Shown: positions 26,071 to 36,494, counted from the first letter of the stretch. The stretch is 64,000 bases of DNA from an uncultured Tenacibaculum sp. (GCA_947498055.1 CANMJA010000003.1:62001-126000), one strand, 5' to 3'. Translations and numbers: made by a program. Notes: generated from the sequence alone by a model not told the origin.

Positions 26071-29000
26071 ATGAAAAAAATTACACTGTTTTTAATTTTA
26101 CTAAGTGTTAGTTTTATTGTTGAAGCGCAAAGTTCGTGGAAAAAGTTGAATATAGAAAATGTTGCATTTAAAGGTACATCGACATTTAGAAAAAACCAAC
26201 CTAAAAAATATACACTATATAATTTAGAGCTAGATAGTTTTAAAAAACAATTAACTTCTCAAAATAGAGGCACAAAAAAAACAATTGAATTACCTAATCA
26301 CGATGGCATAATTTCTACGTTTTACATAATTGAGTCTTCTAATTTTACAGAGCCTGTTAACTCAAAATATGGTTTTATCAAATCTTATTCTTTACAAAGT
26401 ATTGAAAACAATGCTACTACTGGTAAAATGAGTATTGGAAAAGATGGAGTGCATGTCGCTATTTACTCTACAAGCAAACCAACATTTTATATTGATCCTT
26501 ACACAAAAGACAATAAAACATACATCAGCTACAGTAGAGCAGATATCTCAAAACAAGTTTCTGATTTCCATTGTTTAGTTAAAGAACATCAACAATCAAA
26601 AGAAAAAGTAACAGTTTCAAGAAATGCAAATGACGGAAAATTAAGAACTTTTCGTTTAGCTTTATCATCTACTAATGAATACTCTCAGTTTCACATTATT
26701 AATCAAGGCCTTGTATCGGGTACAGATACACAAAAGAAAGCTGCTGTTCTTTCAGCAATGAATACAACTATAGCTAGAGTTAATGGAATATTTGAAAGAG
26801 ACTTATCGATTAAAGTAAACATTGTTTTAAATAATGGTGAAAATCCTTTAATTAATATAGATATCAACACAGAAGACAATTTATCTAATGATGATGATAG
26901 TGCTTTGTTAAATGAAAACCAAACATTATGTGATACGGTTATTGGGTCTGCAAATTATGATGTTGGTCATGTATTTACCACTGGTGGTGGTGGAGTTGCC
27001 TTCTTAGGGTCAGTTTGTTTAACTGGTGCTAAAGCTGGTGGAGTAACTGGCTTACCTTCTCCTATAGGAGATCCTTATGACATAGATTTTGTAGCTCATG
27101 AATTAGGACATCAATTTGGAGGGCCTCACACTTTTAATGGCAATACTGGCAATTGTGACCCACCAAACAGGAATGACGCTACCGCTGTAGAACCAGGAAG
27201 TGGAACCACTATTATGGGATATGCTGGTATTTGTGACCCACAAAATGTGCAAAACAATAGCGATGATTATTTTCATGCTATAAGTATTCAAGATATTTGG
27301 AACACTATTCAAACTAGAGCTACTTGTGCTACAGAAACTGACACAGGAAATAATCCTCCAACAGCAAATGCAGGAGGAGATTACATTGTTCCAAGATTAA
27401 CTCCCTTGAAACTGAATGGATCTGGTACGGATCCTGATGGGAATGCTAGTTTAACTTATTGTTGGGAGCAAATGGATAATGAAATTACAGCACCTATTCC
27501 TTTCTCTGGCTCTACTGCTGGCGCTTTATTTAGATCTTTACCCCCTAAAAGAATCAGTACAAGGTACTTACCTACTTTAACAGAAGTTGTACAAGGAAAT
27601 TTATTTACCAAATGGGAAGTATTACCAAGTGTAGCAAGAGAAATGAATTTTTCTTTAACTGTTCGTGATAATAATCCTAATGGTGGTTCTACAGCAAGAG
27701 ATGACATGAAAATTACTGTTGTAGATGTCGATCCTTTTTCAGTAACTGCTCCTAATACCGCTGTAACTTGGGATACAGGAACTACACAAACGATTACCTG
27801 GGATAAATCAACAACCGACCAAGCACCTATTAATTGTAAAAACGTAAGAATTAAACTTTCTTTAGATGGAGGCGCTACTTTCCCTATAATACTGGTAGAC
27901 AGCACACCAAATGATGGTAGTCATGACTTCATTGTACCCGACAATGCTACTACAACTGCAAGAATAATGGTAGAGGCCGTTGATAATATTTTTTACCATA
28001 CTAATTCTACAAACATAACAATAAATTCTACTACTCCTACATTTACTGTTGATACTCCAACCATCAGAAAATCTGCATGTAATATTGGAAATATTACTGT
28101 AGAATATGATTTAAATTTCGATTTTATAAATGGATTTAATGAAACTGTGTCTCTAAACGCTTCAAATGTTCCTACAGGAGCAAATATTACATTTTCTCCT
28201 ACAACCATAAATAGTGATGGTACTGTTAAAATGACCATTACAAATTTAGATGGAATAGCTTCTGATATTTATGATATTACTATTGAAGCTACTTCAACTT
28301 CTATTTCGCAAACAGCTAATGTAGAACTACAAATATTAGATACTTCTTTCCCTACTTTTTCTCTACAATCTCCTACAGATGGAGATACAGGCATTAGTAT
28401 AATTCCAATTTTAAGTTGGGATGATATTACACAAGCTACCTCTTATGACATAGAAATAGCAACAGACAACGCTTTTAACAACATTGTATTTGCTGATAAT
28501 TCAAATACAAATTCTTATTCTCTTAGTAAAAATCCTTTAGAAGGTTTATCTGAATACTTTTGGAGAGTGAAAGCTAAAAATACTTGTGGTGGGGAAAGTG
28601 ATTACACAAATGTGTCTCGCTTTACTACAATGGACCCTGTTTATTGTACTTCTTTGTTTACTGATGAAGCTGGAGGAACAGAGCATATTACAAATGTTAC
28701 TTTTAATACTATAAATAATACTTCTGGCAATGACACTGTAGATGGTTATGAAGATTTCACTTCTATATTCACAAACCTTAAAGCGGGTGAAACACATACA
28801 ATTAATGTAACATTTAACCCAGTTGGTTTTCAAGACCATTGTTACGTTTTTATTGATTGGAATAAAGATTTAATTTTTGATACCACTAACGAAAGGTATG
28901 ATTTAGGAACTTTATCTGGCACAACTGGTACTAATAGTTTAGATATTACTGTACCTTCAGATGTTAGAGATGTAGTTACAAGAATGAGAGTAGTTGTAGA

Positions 29001-29379
29001 GTATTTTGACGGCAATGTTAGTTTTGGAACAGGAGCATGTGATTCTGATCATGCGACCGAGTGGGGAGAAACAGAAGATTACACTATTTCTTTAGGTAAT
29101 GCTGTTGCTTCTGTAGATGATTTTAATTTTGGTAAATTTAATTTATATCCAAATCCATCAAACGGAATATTCAATATATCTTTTAAAGTATTAGATACAG
29201 AAAAAGTAGAAATAGAAGTACATGATATTAGAGGAAGAGTTGTTAAATCTTCTACATATAGAAACACTCGTAATACTTTTTCTGAAGAATTAAACTTAGA
29301 CAATTTAAATAGCGGATTGTATTTATTACAGATAAAAAATGGCAATAAACAATCTACAAAGAAGATTATTATAAAATAA
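26071..29379 (+). CDS. Secreted reprolysin-like metalloprotease with T9SS sorting domain
   Basis: 1102 residues. Signal peptide (1-20); propeptide-like region (about 25-190); a zinc metalloprotease domain with the extended motif H343-E-x-x-H347-x-x-G-x-x-H353 (HELGHQFGGPH) and a downstream Met-turn-like IMGYAG; a PKD-like domain starting PTANAGGDYIVP; further Ig/fibronectin-like beta domains; a GEVED domain (about 850-1010, YEDFTS ... WGETEDYTIS); and a type IX secretion C-terminal sorting domain beginning FNLYPNPSNGIFNISF. It is expected to cross the outer membrane by T9SS and be anchored or released to digest proteins. Monocistronic with a strong terminator. Confidence 0.93.
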   Translation: MKKITLFLILLSVSFIVEAQSSWKKLNIENVAFKGTSTFRKNQPKKYTLYNLELDSFKKQLTSQNRGTKKTIELPNHDGIISTFYIIESSNFTEPVNSKYGFIKSYSLQSIENNATTGKMSIGKDGVHVAIYSTSKPTFYIDPYTKDNKTYISYSRADISKQVSDFHCLVKEHQQSKEKVTVSRNANDGKLRTFRLALSSTNEYSQFHIINQGLVSGTDTQKKAAVLSAMNTTIARVNGIFERDLSIKVNIVLNNGENPLINIDINTEDNLSNDDDSALLNENQTLCDTVIGSANYDVGHVFTTGGGGVAFLGSVCLTGAKAGGVTGLPSPIGDPYDIDFVAHELGHQFGGPHTFNGNTGNCDPPNRNDATAVEPGSGTTIMGYAGICDPQNVQNNSDDYFHAISIQDIWNTIQTRATCATETDTGNNPPTANAGGDYIVPRLTPLKLNGSGTDPDGNASLTYCWEQMDNEITAPIPFSGSTAGALFRSLPPKRISTRYLPTLTEVVQGNLFTKWEVLPSVAREMNFSLTVRDNNPNGGSTARDDMKITVVDVDPFSVTAPNTAVTWDTGTTQTITWDKSTTDQAPINCKNVRIKLSLDGGATFPIILVDSTPNDGSHDFIVPDNATTTARIMVEAVDNIFYHTNSTNITINSTTPTFTVDTPTIRKSACNIGNITVEYDLNFDFINGFNETVSLNASNVPTGANITFSPTTINSDGTVKMTITNLDGIASDIYDITIEATSTSISQTANVELQILDTSFPTFSLQSPTDGDTGISIIPILSWDDITQATSYDIEIATDNAFNNIVFADNSNTNSYSLSKNPLEGLSEYFWRVKAKNTCGGESDYTNVSRFTTMDPVYCTSLFTDEAGGTEHITNVTFNTINNTSGNDTVDGYEDFTSIFTNLKAGETHTINVTFNPVGFQDHCYVFIDWNKDLIFDTTNERYDLGTLSGTTGTNSLDITVPSDVRDVVTRMRVVVEYFDGNVSFGTGACDSDHATEWGETEDYTISLGNAVASVDDFNFGKFNLYPNPSNGIFNISFKVLDTEKVEIEVHDIRGRVVKSSTYRNTRNTFSEELNLDNLNSGLYLLQIKNGNKQSTKKIIIK

Positions 29380-29400
29380 TAATTTTAAAAAATACTTTTT

Positions 29401-29436
29401 TAACGGGGAGCTACTGTAGTAGCCCCCGTTTTTTTT
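29401..29436 (+). terminator. Terminator of the metalloprotease gene
   Basis: AACGGGGAGCTACT/AGTAGCCCCCGTT stem followed by eight T. Confidence 0.92.
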
Positions 29437-29452
29437 ATTGATTTCATTTAAA

Positions 29453-32179
29453 CTACAAATTATACTTCATACTAAAAGTTACATATCTTGGTTGTATTAT
29501 GTAAACAGAAGTACTATTAAAAATAGCATTTGTATTATCTTGATTTAGCGTTTCTGTGTTTAAGATATTGGTTGCTTTTATTTTGTACTCCCAATTACTT
29601 TTTGTTTTTTGATACGTTATATCTGCATCTAAAAAACTATAATCATTTAACACTCTTTCTTGATTTTTATAGTTATTATAGGTATATTTTGTGGTAAACA
29701 CTAATTCATCAGTAATAAAGGTGTCAAATTTCACAAAAGGGCTGTGTGTTGTGAATGTATTTATAATTCCACCTTGGTCATATTTATTAATACTAAGATT
29801 GTATCCTATATCAAAGTTTGGAGCATTTCTAAAATTAGAACTAAATCGTGTTCTATAAGATTGTGTAAACGAATTTGATGTTCTATTTTCTACAGATCCG
29901 TTTTGAAGTAAAAAAAGATTATTTGACACCGAATAGCCTACATTTCCACCTAAAGTTATTTTAAATTTCCGATAACTCTTTTGAAAGTTCCCATTCGCAG
30001 AAATTGTTTCATCAGGAAAAACAGAATTAATAGAACTAGCTACTTGATCTACACCATTAAACCTTGTTAATCCTTTTACAGCATCTATTCGTTTACTATA
30101 GTTAATATTTGCAAATACATTGGTATAATTAAACATATTGAAACTAAAATAACTCAAGTTAACATTATGCGACAATGAATTTTCTAACTCTCTATTTCCG
30201 CTATACAAACGATTGTAATTATTAAAAACAAATCCTTCTGCAACACTATTTATATCTGTAAAACTAATTTGTTGACTATAATTTAATCGTAATGTTTCTG
30301 ATTTTTTTAAAGCTATTTTTATAGAAGCATCTGGTAACAATTTTATAAAACTATTATCAAAAACACTACCTAATTGTGTGTTTTTTACGGAGTATTGATG
30401 TGCTGTAAACCCTTGATTAAAAGTAAATATACCTGTAATAAACTTATAGTGTAAACCTACATAATAATCATCAAAAGAATAATCTACATCATTAATTGCT
30501 GTTGAATTATTAATATTTACCTGAGTTCCATCATCTAAAAACTGAAAAACATCTGAATTAAATTGTTGGTTACTTATCGTAGTTCCTAAAGTAACATTTA
30601 AGTTGTTTTTTGAGTTAATTACGTAGTAATAATCTAACTTACCGTCTATTTTATTTGTTTGAATTCTTTTGTTTTGTGAGGCATCAAATAATACCTGACT
30701 ATTATTTAAACCTAACTGATTAAAAAAAGACAACTGAGATAATTGTGCATTGTAAAAAGGATCTTCATCTTGCCATAAATGCTGCCCTTCAAAAGCAAAA
30801 ATATGATGATCGTTTAAAGTATAATAATAATTAAAATTTTGATTAATTGAGAAAGGATTTTGCTTAGTTAATTGATTAATTGGTACAACGGTAGACAATC
30901 CACTAATCATTGTCCTATTAGATGTTAATAATTGTTTTTCTTCTTGATCGGAAATTTTAGCAAACACGTCGTAATCAAACTGATTATTTACATTCGGTTT
31001 ATAACTAGAACTTAATTTTAGCAATCCTAAATTACTTTGTTGGTTGGTTTGACTTTCTGTTGTTTCTGTGTCTATCGATTCATTATTTGACACACTAGGA
31101 TTGATGTAATTTCTTAGCGTGTTTTCTTCTATATCTATATCATTACCTGAATAAATAGCAAAACCACTTACATCCCAACTTTCTTTTGGAGAGTAGCTAA
31201 AATTTAATGCACCAAAACGAGCTTTAATTTCTTTTGCTCTATTATTTCTTAAAGTTAAAAAACCAATATCAGAAGAAGCTACATTAAAACTAGTACCTCT
31301 TCCACCACCACCTCTAAATCCTCCAGTAAATTTAAAATAGTCGCGACGTGTAAAAGGCACTTCTCCTATGTTATTAAAATCACTAATAAAATTCAAACTA
31401 TACTTGGGGCTATAATAAAATAGCTTAGGATGAATTGAATATCGAGCATCTTCTCTTACCATTCCTATACCTGCAGAGACTTCCCCGAACCAAAAGTTCT
31501 TTTTCCCTTCTTTTAGTTTTATATTAATAACAATATTGTCTTCATTATCTGTTACACGACTCATTTGTCTCACCTCACTATGATTCTTTAAAACCTGCAC
31601 TTTATCGATAGCATTTGCAGGAATATTTTTAGTTGCTAACTTAGAATCTCCATCAAAGAAATCTTTACCCTCTACCATTACTTTTTTCACCGTTTTCCCT
31701 TCTACTTGAATTTCTCCTTCATCATTCACCTCTACTCCTGGTAGTTTATTCAAAACATCTCCCAACTTCTTCTCAGTTCCGCTTTTAAAAGAATCTGCAT
31801 TATACACAATGGTATCTCCCTTAATAGTTACTGGCATTTTAGATATAATTTCGACCTCTTCTAAGGTATTATCTAATTGTAAAACAATTTCTCTTTTTAT
31901 TTCTTTTTCTTTTGTAGGAATAGTAATATTCGCCGTTTTCATACCAACATAACTTACCGTAACTGTATAACTTGTGTTTTTCTTTAAATTCAATTTATAA
32001 TTCCCAAAAGCATCTGAAAAACCATAAGAATCTATCTTTTTACTTTGCTTATTAATAGCTATTAAATTTGCCATTTCTAATTTATTCCCTAAGCTATCTT
32101 TTACAACTCCTGTGAGTTTAATTTGGGCACTAGTATAACCTGCAATTAAAATAATTGCTATTGTAAGTATTTGTTTCAT
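29453..32179 (-). CDS. TonB-receptor-like outer-membrane protein with carboxypeptidase-regulatory domain
   Basis: 908 residues, same design as the protein at 13556-16246: signal peptide (1-18), carboxypeptidase-regulatory beta-sandwich (about 20-108), plug-like part with GDTIVYNADSFKSGTEKKLGDVL and MVEGKDFFDGDSKLATKNIP, then a barrel region to the terminal strand VTFSMKYNL. A Gly-rich loop (FRGGGGRGTSF) lies near 290. Downstream of two GLPGLI genes on the same strand. Probably exposes a receptor or export barrel at the outer membrane; ligand unknown. A small ACAATC/GATTGT hairpin sits in its 5' leader near 32200. Confidence 0.86.
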   Translation of the reverse strand: MKQILTIAIILIAGYTSAQIKLTGVVKDSLGNKLEMANLIAINKQSKKIDSYGFSDAFGNYKLNLKKNTSYTVTVSYVGMKTANITIPTKEKEIKREIVLQLDNTLEEVEIISKMPVTIKGDTIVYNADSFKSGTEKKLGDVLNKLPGVEVNDEGEIQVEGKTVKKVMVEGKDFFDGDSKLATKNIPANAIDKVQVLKNHSEVRQMSRVTDNEDNIVINIKLKEGKKNFWFGEVSAGIGMVREDARYSIHPKLFYYSPKYSLNFISDFNNIGEVPFTRRDYFKFTGGFRGGGGRGTSFNVASSDIGFLTLRNNRAKEIKARFGALNFSYSPKESWDVSGFAIYSGNDIDIEENTLRNYINPSVSNNESIDTETTESQTNQQSNLGLLKLSSSYKPNVNNQFDYDVFAKISDQEEKQLLTSNRTMISGLSTVVPINQLTKQNPFSINQNFNYYYTLNDHHIFAFEGQHLWQDEDPFYNAQLSQLSFFNQLGLNNSQVLFDASQNKRIQTNKIDGKLDYYYVINSKNNLNVTLGTTISNQQFNSDVFQFLDDGTQVNINNSTAINDVDYSFDDYYVGLHYKFITGIFTFNQGFTAHQYSVKNTQLGSVFDNSFIKLLPDASIKIALKKSETLRLNYSQQISFTDINSVAEGFVFNNYNRLYSGNRELENSLSHNVNLSYFSFNMFNYTNVFANINYSKRIDAVKGLTRFNGVDQVASSINSVFPDETISANGNFQKSYRKFKITLGGNVGYSVSNNLFLLQNGSVENRTSNSFTQSYRTRFSSNFRNAPNFDIGYNLSINKYDQGGIINTFTTHSPFVKFDTFITDELVFTTKYTYNNYKNQERVLNDYSFLDADITYQKTKSNWEYKIKATNILNTETLNQDNTNAIFNSTSVYIIQPRYVTFSMKYNL

Positions 32180-32300
32180 TCTTTAAAATTTGATTAATAC
32201 AATCTTTAGATTGTAATTTCGTATAGTAACTTTAAAAAGGAATTTAAATCTCTCGATATAGTTTAAGGCATATCTTTAATAAAAAAATTACACTATATAA

Positions 32301-33152
32301 CTAACGCCTTCTAGTTCCTCTTCCTCTTCTACCTCTCCACATTTCTCTCATTTCTTCCATTTTCTTCTTCACGATAGTATTATATTCTGTTCTTGTAACA
32401 CTTTCTCCTTTTGACAACTCTTTAATTGTTGTTTTTTCCTTAGGATTTAAAACTACCTCTGTACATAAAATAGTTGTCCTATCTGAATTCACTTCTAAAA
32501 TTAAACCTGGCAACCCCCAATATTCTCCTGGCCCGTTACTAACTGGAATTTGAGGAGTATACCATGCCGTTACTAAAACCTCTTTTGGCATTTCAATTTC
32601 TTTGGCCCCATTTTTAACTTTTGTGCTATCTATTTTTTCTTCATTTTTACTCCTTCTTCTTCTTCTCATACTTCTCCAATCAAAAGCATTCGTTTTTTTT
32701 ATCATTGTTGCTTTGTAGCACACATAATTTCCTATTTTTTTTGTTTCAGAACTCATTTCCCACTCAGGCATTATACTTTCCTCTTTTATTAAAAACTTTT
32801 TTCCAAAAAACTCACTTTCTTCTAAAAAAGTTTTAGTGGATGTATTTTTGTATTTAGTTCCACCTGTAAAACCTCCAAAACGAAAACCTCCTCTTCCTCC
32901 TGGCGCATCTAATTTCTCCTCTTCTTTATATATGGATGCTGTTTTATTAAAATGCAAGAAATATGTTTTCTCTAACATATTTTTCATTCTTTCCATAATT
33001 CTTTTCTTTCGTTGCTCAGACATTTCTCGATTATTCCATTGACTCATATCGAAGGTTGTCTTTGATTGATAAGTAGCTTTTCCATGAAAGTTTTTTTGAG
33101 AAAAACTGGTAAAAGAAAAGAAGATAAACAGATAGGTAAAAAATGATTTCAT
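32301..33152 (-). CDS. GLPGLI family protein with Arg-rich tail
   Basis: 283 residues: Sec signal (1-18), GLPGLI core with YWGLPGLILEVN near 210, preceded by AWYTPQIPVSNGPGEYWG. The C-terminus is strongly basic (MREMWRGRRGRGTRRR), and a GGRGGFRFGGFTGG segment lies near 85. The basic tail is absent from the GLPGLI protein at 12.8 kb. Probably in one unit with the neighbouring GLPGLI gene (85 nt upstream) and the outer-membrane gene (121 nt downstream). Secreted/periplasmic; function unknown. Confidence 0.9.
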   Translation of the reverse strand: MKSFFTYLFIFFSFTSFSQKNFHGKATYQSKTTFDMSQWNNREMSEQRKKRIMERMKNMLEKTYFLHFNKTASIYKEEEKLDAPGGRGGFRFGGFTGGTKYKNTSTKTFLEESEFFGKKFLIKEESIMPEWEMSSETKKIGNYVCYKATMIKKTNAFDWRSMRRRRRSKNEEKIDSTKVKNGAKEIEMPKEVLVTAWYTPQIPVSNGPGEYWGLPGLILEVNSDRTTILCTEVVLNPKEKTTIKELSKGESVTRTEYNTIVKKKMEEMREMWRGRRGRGTRRR

Positions 33153-33237
33153 AAGTGATTAGCTTTTGTTTTATATAAATAGTTTTTGCTATTTACATAA
33201 GACTTTGAAAAAAGCTAAAGGTTTAATCGTTAAAAAA

Positions 33238-34074
33238 TTATCCTTGAATTTCAATACTCATGCTTTCTCCGTTTTTTTTAGATTTTCTATTATTTTTAAA
33301 TCTTTCTATCATTTCTTTTGTCTTCTCTTGTATGATATTATCAAACTTTTGTTGCGTTACTTTTTTCCCTTTTTTAGGCTCTTTAATTTGTATCTTCTCT
33401 GAAGAATTTAGTACTAACTCAGTACATACTATTGTTTCTTTTCCTTCATGAGCTTCTAAAATTAAGCCTGGCAAACCCCAATACATATCTGGTCCGTTGT
33501 TTATAGGAATTTGAGGCGTGTACCATACAGTAGTTTTCACAGTTACCTTTTCTTTATTCTCTTCTTTTTCTCCATCTACCATCATAAAACTAGTTTTCTC
33601 TTCTTCTCTTGTTCTTGTTGCTTTATAACAGATATATTTTCCTATTCTTTTTGTTTCAGAACTCATTTCCCATTCATATTCTTTAAGAGTATCTTTAATT
33701 AAAAATTGTTTCCCACTAATTTCTGTTTTATTGGTATATCTTTTTTCTGAAATATTTTTATACAAAACATCATTCCCTCCTCCATTTCCAAAAACCATCA
33801 CTCGTACTCCTCCACTCTTCATTTCTGGTTCTAATTCTTTGTTTTGAGTATATGTAGAATTTTCTTTTGTAAAATGCAATGTGTATGTTTTTTGAAACAT
33901 TTTTCTCATTTGTTCTTGCAGTTTCTTTTGCAAATTAGCATTCGGAGCATTTTTTTGGGCACTAATTTTTAAATCTGCATTTCTATGTGTCTTATAGACT
34001 GCCTTTCCTTGAAAGTTTTGAGCACTTAAACTATTTATTAAAAAAAATAGTAAAATTGTTATAAGTCTTATCAT
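33238..34074 (-). CDS. GLPGLI family protein
   Basis: 278 residues with Sec signal (1-18, ends SLSAQ), many short Lys/Asn-rich stretches, the core YWGLPGLILEAHE near 205 and the shared WYTPQIPINNGPDMYWG element. Clearly a paralogue of the next gene. Its start faces the histidine kinase gene across 120 bp that hold three GTTAAC repeats, so it may be a direct target of that two-component system. Confidence 0.9.
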   Translation of the reverse strand: MIRLITILLFFLINSLSAQNFQGKAVYKTHRNADLKISAQKNAPNANLQKKLQEQMRKMFQKTYTLHFTKENSTYTQNKELEPEMKSGGVRVMVFGNGGGNDVLYKNISEKRYTNKTEISGKQFLIKDTLKEYEWEMSSETKRIGKYICYKATRTREEEKTSFMMVDGEKEENKEKVTVKTTVWYTPQIPINNGPDMYWGLPGLILEAHEGKETIVCTELVLNSSEKIQIKEPKKGKKVTQQKFDNIIQEKTKEMIERFKNNRKSKKNGESMSIEIQG

Positions 34075-34129
34075 TTTATCCTGTTTTAAATTTCATCTAC
34101 AAAGATGTTACTCCAATTCTTTTCTTTTG

Positions 34130-34155
34130 GTTAACGAGTGTTAACTAGTGTTAAC
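34130..34155. promoter_or_regulatory. Triple GTTAAC operator between GLPGLI and kinase genes
   Basis: GTTAAC at 34130, 34140 and 34150, exactly 10 bp apart, one per helical turn. OmpR/PhoB-family regulators typically bind such in-phase direct repeats. The array ends 22 bp from a minus-strand -7-like box (CATCTTTG, 34107-34100) and 27 bp from TACCTTTG (34183-34190) on the plus strand. The obvious candidate binder is the OmpR-type regulator at 35759-36439. Confidence 0.65.
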
Positions 34156-34182
34156 CGACTTATTTTTATTGATTTATAAATG

Positions 34183-34190
34183 TACCTTTG
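34183..34190 (+). promoter_or_regulatory. Promoter -7 box (TACCTTTG) for the kinase-regulator operon
   Basis: Exact TAnnTTTG match only 4 nt before the ATG at 34195, which implies a very short or leaderless 5' end; no good -33, consistent with activator dependence. Confidence 0.5.
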
Positions 34191-34194
34191 AACT

Positions 34195-35769
34195 ATGAAA
34201 ACTCAGAAATACAATTGGATTCTTTATTTTATTTCTGCAACTATCCTTATGACAATTGCAGTACAGTTTTATTGGAATTATAAAAATTACCAACAAAACA
34301 AGCAACGTGTTATCAATGAAATTCAAACAAGTTTAGACAATGCTTTAGAGCAATATTTTGTTAATTTATCTAAGGAAACTTACTTTACTATTGTAGACAA
34401 AGGCGGTTTAATTAATAAAGAAAAAATTGACAATGCTAAAGAAAATATTTTCCATTCTATAGATACGTCTAAAAATTCAATTTCATCTATAGAAATATTT
34501 ACATCTTCCAATAAAAAAGAAGAAGATTGTTTCTTACATAATTCTACCAACAACCACTCATGTAACAACTCTTACAAACATAAAGGTTCAGTAATCACCA
34601 CTCGAGTTAACAAAGACCGTACAATAGACACTCTTATACAACAAGATAAAATACAAGATTTTCAACTTGCTAAAAACAGAAACATTAGTGTTTTTAAAGG
34701 AAAGAAAGCTTCCGATAGCTTAAAATTAATTAACAGTATAAAAACTGTCTTTATATCTATTCAAAATGATACTATTGATCATCAAAAAATTGATTCCATT
34801 TTACAAAAAGATTTAATTAATAAAAATATTGCAGTAGAGTATGCTTTCGATTATTATAAAGGCGATTCTATTTATACAAGTCATAATTCTACTGCTTTTA
34901 AAGAATTTAAGAATATAGAATCTAAATCTACTTTTTTAGGAAAAGATAAACGCTTTAAAATGAAGTATACCAACCCTAATACAGAAGCTTTAAAACGAAG
35001 TTCTACCGGCATACTTTTATCCTTATTTCTTTCCTTAGCTGTTATTTCAAGTCTTTTTTATTTATTAAAAATAATTAATAATCAAAAACAGCTAGCAGAA
35101 ATAAAAAATGATTTGATTAGTAATATAACTCATGAGTTTAAAACACCAATCACAACTGTTTCAACAGCTTTAGAAGCTATTAATAATTTCAATGTTTTAG
35201 AAGACACGGAAAAAACAAAAAAATATATTAACATTTCAGAAAATCAAATAAAAAAATTACATCTAATGGTTGAAAAATTATTAGAAACCGCAACATTAGA
35301 TAGTGAAAAACTATTGCTCAAAAAAGAGGAAGTTGAAGTTACTCATTTATTAGAAAAACTAGTTAGAAAACATCAATTATTAACAAATAACAAATTAATT
35401 ACATTTACAAGCAGCACAAAAGAAATCATATTAAAAATAGATGTTTTTCATATTGAAAATGCAGTATCTAACCTGATTGATAATGCTATTAAATACGGTG
35501 GAGATACTATTGAAGTAAACTTAAATATTTTACTTAATAACATTGAAATATCTGTAGCCGACAATGGTGCTGGAATTGACAAAAATCAACAAGAAAAAAT
35601 ATTTGATAAATTTTATCGAGTTCCAAAAGGAAACACACACGATGTAAAAGGTTTTGGCATTGGTTTATACTATACTAAAAAAATTATTGAAAAACATCTG
35701 GGAACAATTTCCTTAACCTCTAATTCTAAACAAACTGTTTTTAAAATTATACTACCTAATGAATTCTAA
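34195..35769 (+). CDS. Sensor histidine kinase (HisKA type)
   Basis: 524 residues. TM helix 1 (about 9-27), a periplasmic sensor region of roughly 240 residues with no recognised fold, TM helix 2 (about 273-292), HisKA with phospho-acceptor H313 in SNITHEFKTPI, and a HATPase domain with N box NLIDNAIKYGG, G1 VADNGAGID and GFGIGLYYTKKI. Overlaps the response regulator gene by 11 nt, so the two are translationally coupled. The GLPGLI/outer-membrane cluster next door suggests an envelope stimulus, but that is inference. Confidence 0.94.
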   Translation: MKTQKYNWILYFISATILMTIAVQFYWNYKNYQQNKQRVINEIQTSLDNALEQYFVNLSKETYFTIVDKGGLINKEKIDNAKENIFHSIDTSKNSISSIEIFTSSNKKEEDCFLHNSTNNHSCNNSYKHKGSVITTRVNKDRTIDTLIQQDKIQDFQLAKNRNISVFKGKKASDSLKLINSIKTVFISIQNDTIDHQKIDSILQKDLINKNIAVEYAFDYYKGDSIYTSHNSTAFKEFKNIESKSTFLGKDKRFKMKYTNPNTEALKRSSTGILLSLFLSLAVISSLFYLLKIINNQKQLAEIKNDLISNITHEFKTPITTVSTALEAINNFNVLEDTEKTKKYINISENQIKKLHLMVEKLLETATLDSEKLLLKKEEVEVTHLLEKLVRKHQLLTNNKLITFTSSTKEIILKIDVFHIENAVSNLIDNAIKYGGDTIEVNLNILLNNIEISVADNGAGIDKNQQEKIFDKFYRVPKGNTHDVKGFGIGLYYTKKIIEKHLGTISLTSNSKQTVFKIILPNEF

Positions 35770-36439
35770 TATAAAACTATTACTAGCTGAAGATGAACCT
35801 AGTTTGGGACAAATTGTAAAAGAAAGTTTAGAAACTAGAAATTTTGAAGTCTTTCATGCTTTAAATGGTGAAGAAGCTTTAGAAATTTATCTTTCTAAAA
35901 ATCCAGAAGTTTTAGTTTTAGACGTAATGATGCCTAAAAAAGATGGTTTTACTTTAGCTAAAGAAATTAGAGAGAAAAACCCTACGATTCCTATTATTTT
36001 TTTAACCGCAAAATCACAAACTAAAGATGTTATAGAAGGGTTTCAACATGGAGGTAATGATTACTTAAAAAAACCTTTTTCTATGGAAGAACTCATCATC
36101 AGAATTCATAGTTTACTAGATAGAATACATCTTAAAAAGAGTTTTGAAAAAATTGTAATTGGTAATTTTATCTTTAATTATGAAAAACAAAAACTATATT
36201 TTAACGATCAAATAGACATACTTACACACAGAGAAAGTGAATTATTATTTTATTTAACAGAGAAAAGAAATAAAATTTTAGACAGAACGTTTATCCTTAA
36301 TAAACTTTGGGGAAATGATGATTTCTTCAACGCAAGAAGTATGGATGTATTTATTTCTAAGCTTCGAAAAAAATTAAAAAAAGACACATCTGTTGAAATT
36401 ATTAATGTTCGTGGTTTTGGGTATAAATTAATTTGTTAA
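35759..36439 (+). CDS. OmpR-family response regulator
   Basis: 226 residues: receiver domain (1-120) with acidic pocket E11-D12, phospho-acceptor D55 (LVLDVMMPKKDG), Thr in FLTAKS and K in DYLKKPF; C-terminal winged helix (about 130-226; LTHRESELLFYL, SMDVFISKLRKKL, VRGFGYKLI). Partner of the overlapping upstream kinase. Likely binds the three in-phase GTTAAC repeats at 34130-34155. Confidence 0.95.
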   Translation: MNSNIKLLLAEDEPSLGQIVKESLETRNFEVFHALNGEEALEIYLSKNPEVLVLDVMMPKKDGFTLAKEIREKNPTIPIIFLTAKSQTKDVIEGFQHGGNDYLKKPFSMEELIIRIHSLLDRIHLKKSFEKIVIGNFIFNYEKQKLYFNDQIDILTHRESELLFYLTEKRNKILDRTFILNKLWGNDDFFNARSMDVFISKLRKKLKKDTSVEIINVRGFGYKLIC

Positions 36440-36494
36440 AGCTAAAAAAAACAGAAATAATGTGTAATTTTGAAACGTTTAAAAACTCTCATAC

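Noticed and set aside
32621..33702. Plus-strand Phe/Ser/Leu-rich frames opposite the GLPGLI genes
   Set aside because: Their composition is the antisense reflection of Lys/Glu/Asn-rich coding sequence; no start context or function.
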